Assembly: GCF_024918955.1 (NCBI RefSeq)
Contig: NZ_CP103423.1
Coordinates: 372,001-436,000 of the forward strand
DNA from: Mesomycoplasma molare
GTDB taxonomy: Bacteria > Bacillota_I > Bacilli_A > Mycoplasmatales > Metamycoplasmataceae
Length of the DNA: 64,000 nt
Direction of reading: 5' to 3'
The position numbers and the translations under genes are program-made. The notes under the pieces were generated by a model, which saw only the letters and a list, made by a program, of their open reading frames with translations, was not told where the DNA came from and searched no databases. Positions 56,510 through 64,000 of the stretch are shown one piece after another. Every line of letters begins with the position of its first letter. Position 1 is the first letter of the stretch.

Positions 56510-57280
56510 TTATTTTCTATTTAATTTTCTCTTAAGATCTTTAATATAACAAATATTTTTATCATATTTTATTTTATAGGTAAATTTTCAAAATAAACTT
56601 AAAGAAATAGGAATAAATATACCTGCTATGAAAGAAAAAATATCTAGAAAAATTATTAAAATTATATTTCCGCCTTTATAGAAAAATGGTTTAGTGAAAT
56701 TTAAAAATGAATATATAACAACTCCGTCCTTATATTCATCTTTAAAATATGAATAGCTTGAAAAGTAAAGAATAAAAGCAAACATAAAATAAACAAAAAC
56801 ATATAAAGAAGTGTTGAATAATAACTTATTATCTACAACAACGCTTTTTCTTATTAATCATAATCCTATAAAACCTAATACCGGATTTAAAAAATGAGTT
56901 ATTAAAGAAACTATTGAATTATAAACTTTAGTTCAATCTGAAGTAAAAGCAATTAGTGTTCAATAAATTAAAAAGGTAATAGTTATAATAGAAGTTGCTG
57001 AAAATAGCATTTTTCTATATTGCATATTAGGAAAACAAGCAACTAATATAAATGTTAAACCTAGGAAAATATTGGACTGATTTGTAAAATAAAATAGTGG
57101 AGAAGCATTTTGGAAAACTACTTCCATTTTCAAAGTTTTAGTTTTTGCTGATAATGAAACAGGTCTAAAATTAATCATAGCTTCCATGATAAAAGCTGTT
57201 GTAGTTAATAAAATAAAAATTCCAAATAAAAGAAAAATTAAATTAATTTGATTTTTTAGATTATTTTTGATTTTTTGCAT
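56510..57280 (-). CDS. DUF1600-like six-span membrane protein
   Basis: A 256-aa integral membrane protein with about six spans. The blocks NFRPVSLSAKTKTLKMEVVF, LFYFTNQSNIFLG, FPNMQYRKMLFSATSIITIT and THFLNPVLGFIGL are the pattern I associate with the mycoplasma DUF1600 (Pr6Pr-type) family. Role unknown. Starts 3 nt after plsY, last in ktrB-plsY-DUF1600. Confidence 0.7.
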
Positions 57281-57283
57281 TTT

Positions 57284-57982
57284 TTATCCTTTCTTGTTAA
57301 AAGTGATTTTATTTTCTTGTTTTTTAACTAATCTAATTATATTTTGCTTATGAGAATAAATAACAAATAAGTGTGAAATTAAAATAATTAAAGGGTTAAT
57401 TCAATAAAATGATTGATAAATTTTTCAGTTAAAAATACCTATAAAACTTAGTGTCATTCAAGGTATAAAACCTATAGCAATTAATATTAGCGGAACTACG
57501 ATAGAACCTAATGAAACAAATTTAGTAAAGTAAACAATGCTTAAAAACAGAATAACACCTATTATAACTACAATAAAATTAAAACCACAAAATAAACCTA
57601 GTAAACTAGCAGCACCTTTACCGCCTTTAAACTTAAAAAATATTGGTCAAATATGTCCTATAACAACACCTAAACCTGCAATTTGTGGTACTAAATATTT
57701 TAGTGATTTATCGTATATATTAGATTGAGTTTGAATGTGAACGATTCATGCTAATATAACCACGAATAAAGCTTTAAAAATATCAAATAAAAATATTGGT
57801 AAAGCAAATTTTACTCCATAGACCCTAAGTGCATTTGTAGAACCCGCATTTTTAGAACCTTTATCTCTTATATCTTCATTTTTTCTTCTCTTACTAAAAA
57901 GAATAGATAAATTTATTGAACCTACTAAATATCCAATAAATATTGCTATAAAATTTGTTAATATAATATAAAAAAAATCCAT
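57284..57982 (-). CDS. plsY: Acyl-phosphate:glycerol-3-phosphate acyltransferase PlsY
   Basis: A 232-aa membrane enzyme making lysophosphatidic acid, the first step of phospholipid synthesis. Motif 1 GSINLSILFSKRRKNEDIRD, GSKNAGSTNALRVYG, and motif 2 HIWPIFFKFKGGKGAASLLG are complete. AAGGAGG ribosome site. UGA Trp at several positions. Lies behind ktrB with a 12-nt gap. Confidence 0.94.
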
Positions 57983-57994
57983 ATTGCCTCCTTA

Positions 57995-59620
57995 TTATCC
58001 AATAGTAACATCCTCTTCAATGTATTCAAACTTTGTAAATTTATGATTATGACTTCCTCAAATAAGAATTGTCGAAGAAATTCCTAATTGACCTATAAAC
58101 ATAATAAAAATAAGAGAAATTTTACTTAATGTATTCAAACTTGAAGTTATACCTGTTGAAAGACCAGTTGTACCAAAAGCCGAAGTAACTTCAAATAAAA
58201 CATTTGTTATTCCGTAAGTTCTTCCCAAGCCTTTGTTTAATTCTGTTGCGCCATCTCATGCTATTTTACCACCAAAAGTTGAAAAAGATGTTGTTAATAC
58301 TAAAACAGCTAAAAAAGTTAGAATAAATGAAATAATCAATACAATTGATGATTGATTTACCGTTTCATCTTTTATTTTTCTTTTGAATAAATGTGTGGAA
58401 TTTTTACCTCTCATTCTAGAAATTAGATTTAATAATATTATTGCTAATGTTGTAGAACGAATTCCTCCACCGGTTGATGATGGTGCTGCACCTATAAACA
58501 TTAATACAGATAAAATAATTAATGAAGGATCACTTAAATTGTATAAATCAAAAGTTGCAAAACCTGCACTCCTTGTTGAAAAAGAAGTAAAAAAAAGCGC
58601 AAATATTTTATCAAAGTTACTTCCATAACTATATCCTATATTTATTCCATTACCTCAGTATAAAGGATCTGAAAAAGATAAATTTCAAAATGTTCTTTGA
58701 TCTTTACTAGTTAATTCAAAAGTTAATAACAATGCTAACCCTACAATAGCAACACTAAAATAAGTAACTAAAGAAATTTTAGAAAACAAAGTAAATCTAT
58801 ATTTACTTCTTCTTTTAGAAGTAAAAAAAGAAGTTATAAATCTATAGATATCATAAATTACAGGGTAACCAATTCCACCTAGCATAAATAAGAATAATAG
58901 TCATATTTGTAAAAAATAGTTCCCATAATAAGGTGCTAAAGAATTTTTTCCTATCATGTCAAATCCAGCATTATTTAATGCTGTAATAGAATGAAATATA
59001 GCAAATCTTAAAGATAAATTAAAATCATATTTAGGATTGTTGATATTATTATTTGGGATAAAATTTCCTTCACTGTAATAAAATAAAAAAAATAATATAA
59101 ACGAAGAAACAATAAGAATACTAAACATAATTGTTATAGAAACAATTATAACCCTTCTTATATCGCCGATATTATGAGAACTACGTTCAAGTAAAAGCAC
59201 ATCTCTAGCAAAAATCCCTAATTTCACACCAAAAATGTAGTTTAATATATAAACTTTTATTGCAAATATTCCAATTCCACCTATAAGAATTAAAATTGCT
59301 ATAATCATTTGGCCAAATATAGTTCATTGTTCATAAGTGTTTTTAACAACTAGCCCGGTATCACTAAAAGCAGAAGCCGAAGTGAATAAAGCGTCTATAT
59401 AAGAAATATCTCCTGGATTTACTTGCGAAATATCTCAATATAAAAGTAATGAACCTATAATAGTAATAAAGATATAAGTCAAAAATAAATATCTAATTTT
59501 ACCTATTTTTCTATTAAATCTTGAAACAAAATGAACAATTGAAATATAAACATTTTTTAGCTTAAATTTATTGAATTTCCGCTTTCTTCGAAGGAATTTT
59601 CAATTATTATTCTTTTTCAT
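57995..59620 (-). CDS. ktrB: Potassium uptake channel subunit KtrB/TrkH
   Basis: A 541-aa K+ translocating subunit with four membrane-pore-membrane repeats; filter-like turns include [39 protein letters not shown] and [11 protein letters not shown], each with the conserved Gly. [18 protein letters not shown] is family-typical. The N-terminus is basic ([19 protein letters not shown]). Divergent from ktrA, its cytoplasmic partner, with a 71-bp gap. Confidence 0.93.
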
Positions 59621-59691
59621 ATTAAAATATTTTATAATATTTTTAAAAAAAGAAAATTTTTTAATTTAAAATTGGCAAAAGAGGAATAAAA

Positions 59692-60381
59692 ATGAAAAAA
59701 AATAAAGGAATTTGCGTTATAGGAGCAGGAAGATTTGGACAGTCAGTTATAAAGCAATTGCACAAATTAAATAAAGACGTTATAGCGATTGATAAAAATC
59801 AAGAAAATTTAACTCCTATAAAAGATTATACAGTGGCAAATTATATTGCAGACGCTTCCGACTTAAAATTAATGGAATCTTTAGGAATTCAAAATATTGA
59901 CACAGTAATTGTAGCTTTAACGGAAAACGTAGAAATAGTAGCTTCTTTATTGGAGTTAAAGGTAAAAAATATAATTGCTAGAGCTAAAAGTCATAGATAC
60001 GCTAGAGTTTTACAACAAATAGGTGTACAAATGATTATAAGACCAGAGGAAGAAGCGGGAGTTAGAACTGCATTATTTGCAACTAATAAAAGTTTTATCA
60101 AATACACTAATGATTTGCAAGAATTAGGTGATGGGTATGTTGTTGGTTCTGCGGTTTTAACTAGTGAAGCTTATCATGGTTTAACTTTGAAAAAAACAAA
60201 TTTTACTTCTCTTAATGTAATTGCTGTTATGGTTAAAAGAAAAAATAACTCTTATTTACCTGATGGAAATTTTAAATTACTAAAAGAAGATTTAATAACT
60301 TTTATAGGAAAAATTGATGATGTCACTAGAGTTTTTGAAATGATATCAGAAAAAGAAAGTATCGAGTCTAAAAAAGAATAA
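59692..60381 (+). CDS. ktrA: Potassium uptake regulatory subunit KtrA (RCK)
   Basis: A 229-aa ring-forming subunit. N-terminal Rossmann fold CVIGAGRFGQSVIKQL (GxGxxG) with DKN at the end of strand 2, DASDLKLMESLG, VIVAL, then a C-terminal RCK_C/TrkA_C domain from about residue 135. Binds ATP/NAD(H)-like nucleotides to gate KtrB. Confidence 0.94.
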   Translation: MKKNKGICVIGAGRFGQSVIKQLHKLNKDVIAIDKNQENLTPIKDYTVANYIADASDLKLMESLGIQNIDTVIVALTENVEIVASLLELKVKNIIARAKSHRYARVLQQIGVQMIIRPEEEAGVRTALFATNKSFIKYTNDLQELGDGYVVGSAVLTSEAYHGLTLKKTNFTSLNVIAVMVKRKNNSYLPDGNFKLLKEDLITFIGKIDDVTRVFEMISEKESIESKKE

Positions 60382-60439
60382 TTCAGTTTTTTTTAACTTT
60401 GCTTAAAATACAGAATTTAAAATTGATTTTTTTGTATTT

Positions 60440-60448
60440 TGGTATAAT
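60440..60448 (+). promoter_or_regulatory. Extended -10 promoter of the pot operon
   Basis: TGGTATAAT matches the TGnTATAAT extended -10 consensus. The expected start point is at about 60455, the A of an ATG. Confidence 0.65.
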
Positions 60449-60454
60449 TTCACT

Positions 60455-60589
60455 ATGAAATTTTTAGATATAGTAGTTTTGAGGATTAAGTTATATAAAT
60501 TTCTTAGTTTAGTTTATTCTGAACTAAGATTTTTAGCTACAGAAACTTCTCAAGATATATTTGATAATTATCCCATTTTTCTTCATTAG
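60455..60589 (+). CDS. Putative 44-aa leader peptide of the pot operon
   Basis: Open frame MKFLDIVVLRIKLYKFLSLV... ending ...NYPIFLH at a TAG lying in the left arm of the terminator hairpin. The ATG falls at the predicted transcription start, so translation would be leaderless. In DNA this AT-rich, 44 codons without TAA/TAG are unusual but not decisive. Confidence 0.4.
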   Translation: MKFLDIVVLRIKLYKFLSLVYSELRFLATETSQDIFDNYPIFLH

Positions 60590-60626
60590 AGAAGGAAATT
60601 TTTCCTTTATATAATGAGGTTTTTTT
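60581..60626 (+). terminator. Intrinsic terminator in the potA leader (attenuator)
   Basis: Two-part hairpin: CTTCATTA pairs with TAATGAGG and, inside, AAGGAAA with TTTCCTT; seven T follow directly. It lies between the promoter at 60440 and potA at 60676, so read-through decides operon expression. Confidence 0.7.
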
Positions 60627-60675
60627 AGAAATTTTAAAAATAAAATATTTTATTATATAGAAAGGTTTTTAGTTA

Positions 60676-62004
60676 ATGGAAAAAGAAAAAAAGAAAATTC
60701 TTATAGAACTTAAAAACGTAGATAAAGAGTTCGGAGATAAAAAAGTTCTAAATAATGTTAATTTAAAAATAGAAAAAGGTGATTTCGTAACACTTTTAGG
60801 ACCTTCAGGTTCAGGAAAAACAACAATATTAAGATTAATAGGTGGTTTTGAGTGAACTACACGTGGTGAATTTAAGTTTAATGGTATAGATATAAAAGAT
60901 TTACCAGCTAATAAAAGAGATGTTTCAACAATTTTTCAAGATTATGCTTTATTCACTCATCTAACAGTTTCAGGAAATATTAAATATGGTTTAAAACTAA
61001 AACGTTATCCAAAAACTGATGTTAAAGAAGAAGTTCTTAAAAAATTAGATGAAAATAAAGTAAAATGAAGTTTATATGCAAAAGAAAAAATGTTGGAATT
61101 AGATAAACAACAAGAAGAATATATAAATGAATTGAATAATTCTAAACTTTCTAAATTAAAAAAAGCAAAAATCCAAAGATGATTAGATGATTCTGATTTT
61201 AAATATTCATATTGAGAAAATTATGTTCATGCAAAAACTGAACATTTTGAAAAAAGACATCTAACAAGAAAAATAACTAAGCAAGAAATGGAAAAAGAAG
61301 TTTCTGAAATCATAAAAATTGTTGGTTTAGAGGGGAATGAAAATAAAAACATTAATGAATTATCAGGTGGTATGAAACAAAGAGTTGCTCTTGCTCGTTC
61401 ACTTGTAATTGAACCTGAAATTCTATTATTAGACGAACCACTATCTGCATTAGATGCTAAAATTCGTCAAAAAATGCAACAGCTATTAAGATCTGTTCAA
61501 AAAAAATTAGGAATTACATTTATTTTTGTTACACATGATCAAGATGAAGCTTTAGAGCTATCAGATAAAATAGCTGTTATAAGAGATGGAGAAATTGAAC
61601 AATATGATTCTCCTAAATTTATATATGATTATCCTGTAAATAAATGAGTAGCTAATTTTATTGGAGACTCAAACTTTTTTGAAGCAGAATTTATTGAACC
61701 AGGGAAAGTTATGATTTTGAATCATGTAATCGAAACTATTCATAATAATTTTGAAAAAAATGAAAAATTAGATGGATTAGTTAGACCAGAAGATATAGTA
61801 TTATCTAGAAAAATTAAGAGTCATTATCATGGAACAGTTGTCAAAAGTACCTATAAAGGATCATATTATTTTATAGAAGTTAAAATTGGAGAAAAAATTA
61901 TTTTAGCTGAAACAATTGAAAATTTCGAATTAAATGAAGAAGTTTATGTTCACTGAACAAAAGAAGCGCTACATTTAATGAAAAAAGATCGCAAAGGCTT
62001 TTAA
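60676..62004 (+). CDS. potA: Spermidine/putrescine ABC transporter ATPase PotA
   Basis: A 442-aa ATPase. Walker [10 protein letters not shown] near residues 39-47, Q-loop FQDYALF, signature LSGGMKQR, Walker [13 protein letters not shown]-loop FVTHDQDE, then a TOBE domain including [10 protein letters not shown]. An insertion of about 100 Lys/Glu-rich residues between Q-loop and signature is usual for mycoplasma PotA. UGA Trp at many sites. AAAGG ribosome site. First gene of potABCD. Confidence 0.92.
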
Positions 62005-62005
62005 A

Positions 62006-62854
62006 ATGAAATTTAATTTTATAGGAAAAATAAAAGAAAATCTAAATCCTAGGTTATCTTTGTCCATACCTTATATTTTATTTTCAATTGTTTTTATTTT
62101 ACTACCACTTCTATTATTATTTATCAAAGCATTTACACCGGTTATTTCAGATGAAGGTGAAATATTTGATAATCATTTATTAACAAAACAACCCGAAACA
62201 TGAATTATAATGACTAGATCATTAGTTGTTGGTTTGGTAACTTCATTAATTTGTTTGATAATTGCTTTACCTTATGCTTTTTATGTTTCAACTTCTAAAT
62301 CAAAGTCATTTAAAATTTATTCTATATCACTAATAGTTTCTCCATTAATAATTTTCACAATAGCAAAAACTTTTTCATTAAGAGCTTTATTTGTGACTAT
62401 GTTTGATGAAAGTGAATTGAACAATTCATGATTTATGATTGTCGGATTAGTTTTTTTAAATTTACCTTTTATGATTATTCCTTTATATACAGTTTTCAGA
62501 GATATGCCTAAAAACATTTTGGAAGCTTCAGCTGATTTGGGTTACAATAGAATACAAACATTATTTAAGGTAGTTTTACCTTACGGTTTAAAAGCTATTT
62601 TTTCAGGAATAGGCCTTGTTTTCTTAATGGCAGCAACCTCTATAATTATTTCTGATAAACTTCTTCCAAACGGAGGACAAAACCAATTAATTGGGAATTT
62701 AATTAATTTAAATGCTAATCCTTCAAATCCGTTTGATTTAGCTAGATCTTCATCTTTAGTTCTTATAACAATTTTAGTTATGATGGGTATATATGGAATA
62801 ATTTATTTCTTCCCTATTTTATTAATAAAAATGAAAGGAATGAAGCATGTCTAG
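62006..62854 (+). CDS. potB: Spermidine/putrescine ABC transporter permease PotB
   Basis: A 282-aa permease with six spans. N-terminal span YILFSIVFILLPLLLLFIKAF, coupling loop NILEASADLGYNRIQTLFKVVLP (EAA motif intact). ATG is 1 nt after the potA stop. The start of potC overlaps its end by 8 nt. Confidence 0.92.
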
Positions 62855-63680
62855 ATTAGTTGATTTTTTTAAAAAACATGAAATTATTAGAAAAAGCTAT
62901 ATTTGAATAATATTAATTTTATTTTATATTCCTATATTTTTTGGTTTAATTTTTTCTTTTAATAAACCTTCAGATAAAGACTTAATTTCTACAACTTGAA
63001 ATACTTTTAGTTGAAAAGGTTATCAAGATTTAGCTTCATCCGAAAGAATAGTTTCTTTAGCTAATTCATTTATTATTGCCGTTTCTACAGCTATTATAGT
63101 AATTTTAATTTCGATGATAACAGTTTTTGCTATTTGGAAACAAAAAAGTAAAAGTATAAAAACATATATAAATACAAGTTCTAATATTCCCTTAATAAAT
63201 CCGGATATTATTACAGCCATATCTTTAGCAATTCTTCTTTCATTATTATTTGGTATTTTAAAAGCAACCGAAGAGGGTGTGTTAAGAGCAATAGTTAGTC
63301 ACGTGACCATGACTTTACCATACGGAATTATGTTGCTATATCCTAGAAGTGAAAAGTTTTCCAAAAACCTTTTTGAAGCGTCGCTAGATTTAGGATATGG
63401 AAGAATAAAAACTTGATTTAAAATATATTTTACTTATATGTCACCTGCTATTTCATTTGTGTTTATTATAGTTTCATTTTTATCCTTTGATGATTTTATT
63501 ATAACTAGAATAACTTCTAATACATCAACAATAGGTGTTGAATTATATCAAGGTACATTTAAAACATGAGCATTAGCATTGGGAGCAATAATGCTTATAT
63601 TTACAATTTTAGGAAATGCTTTTTATATCTGACATAAAACACGTAATTTTAAAAAAGGAGTAAAAAATGGCGCTGTCTAA
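62847..63680 (+). CDS. potC: Spermidine/putrescine ABC transporter permease PotC
   Basis: A 277-aa permease. YIPIFFGLIFSFNKPS forms the first span, NTFSWKGYQDL the typical loop, and NLFEASLDLGYGRIKTWFKIYF the EAA coupling loop; FLSFDDFIITRITSNTSTIGVELY matches PotC. Overlaps potD by 14 nt. Confidence 0.92.
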
Positions 63681-64000
63681 AAAAATAAAAGGTACAATTG
63701 CTGTATCAACTTTAATTATTGCTCCTATGGTTGGCGCTGTTTCTTATGTAAAAGCGACTAGTAATTTTAAACCCATAATAATGAATTATCAAAATTATAT
63801 TTCTACCGATATAAGAGATTCTTTAAGTGAAAATTTTAGTTATAAAGAATTTGGAGATGTCTCAGAATTTTCGAAAGCAATAGAAGATAATAGAGTAATT
63901 GGTGGTGTTGGATCTGATTTTCAAATTGTAAGAATGGCTCAAAAACAATTACTAAGAAAAATAGATTTTGCTAGATTATTCAAAAGTAATGAAGAAGTAG
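63667..64000 (+). CDS. potD: Polyamine-binding protein PotD, N-terminal part (continues past window)
   Basis: The first 111 residues are visible. The N-terminus is a membrane anchor (TIAVSTLIIAPMVGAVSYV) without a lipobox Cys, then PIIMNYQNYISTDIRDSLSE..., the start of a type 1 polyamine-binding fold (MNYQNYIS corresponds to the NW..Y. start of PotD). Start ATG 63667 follows AAAGGAG within potC. Identity rests on position behind potABC. Confidence 0.8.
   Translation, partial: MALSKKIKGTIAVSTLIIAPMVGAVSYVKATSNFKPIIMNYQNYISTDIRDSLSENFSYKEFGDVSEFSKAIEDNRVIGGVGSDFQIVRMAQKQLLRKIDFARLFKSNEEV

Noticed and set aside
60455-60626. T-box, purine, TPP or SAM riboswitch upstream of potA
   Set aside because: None of the conserved cores of these classes is visible; only an attenuator-type terminator and ORF can be supported.

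Overview
The window is AT-rich DNA in which many long reading frames stay open only if UGA is read as tryptophan. Together with Cys-lipoboxes on many surface proteins, a minimal dcw cluster, type-2 GlpO and very tight gene packing, this points to a Mycoplasma of the hominis group (Mycoplasmopsis/Metamycoplasma-like). I cannot name the species. Each CDS below is given with its true UAA/UAG stop, so genes run through in-frame UGA.

Layout. 1-8160: oligopeptide importer oppA(partial)-B-C-D-F followed by a lipoprotein. 8249-16029 (minus): an accessory island holding a DUF262/DUF1524 (GmrSD-type) nuclease gene, overlapped by a 963-aa protein made of 28 near-identical 25-aa DUF4116 repeats, a second diverged DUF4116 paralog, and between them a broken IS30-family element inserted in a terminator hairpin with a 34-bp target duplication. 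16183-17907 (minus): ybeY-cdd-era. 18081-20997: an McrB-like GTPase with an A17 tract in its coding sequence plus a LlaJI/McrC-like nuclease, bracketed by 53-bp direct repeats, then tRNA-Ser(GGA) and tRNA-Leu(GAG) and a membrane-anchored surface protein. 22470-25352 (minus): an ABC importer lacking a binding protein (candidate glycerol transporter GtsABC), divergent from the plus-strand operon glpO-glpK-glpF-dhaK-dhaL-dhaM. 31140-37869: a bacteriocin-like peptide with a double-glycine-type leader, a BspA-type leucine-rich protein, a P68/P80-type lipoprotein, a two-gene nuclease cassette (YqaJ/lambda-exonuclease-like plus DUF2779), and a decayed lipoprotein locus. 37953-38150: a second IS end remnant. 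38256-41913 (minus): mraZ-rsmH-ftsA-ftsZ. 42135-48917: complete F1Fo ATP synthase operon atpI-B-E-F-H-A-G-D-C. 49011-56477: a lipoprotein and an ABC-2 exporter operon carrying four related lipoproteins. 56510-59620 (minus): ktrB-plsY-DUF1600-like membrane protein, divergent from ktrA. 60443-64000: potABCD behind an attenuator-like leader with its own short ORF.

How it fits together. The core genes describe a peptide-, glycerol- and polyamine-importing, wall-less cell that oxidises glycerol 3-phosphate with H2O2 production, can phosphorylate dihydroxyacetone through the PTS, and divides with FtsZ/FtsA. The novelty lies in the 8-21 kb accessory block: two modification-dependent-type restriction loci (GmrSD-like and McrBC/LlaJI-like) with no methyltransferase visible, all tied to homopolymer tracts (T17 and T16 at the promoters of the two DUF4116 genes, A17 inside mcrB) that would make expression phase-variable. 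The tightest candidate for an undescribed system is the overlapping DUF4116-repeat/GmrSD gene pair.
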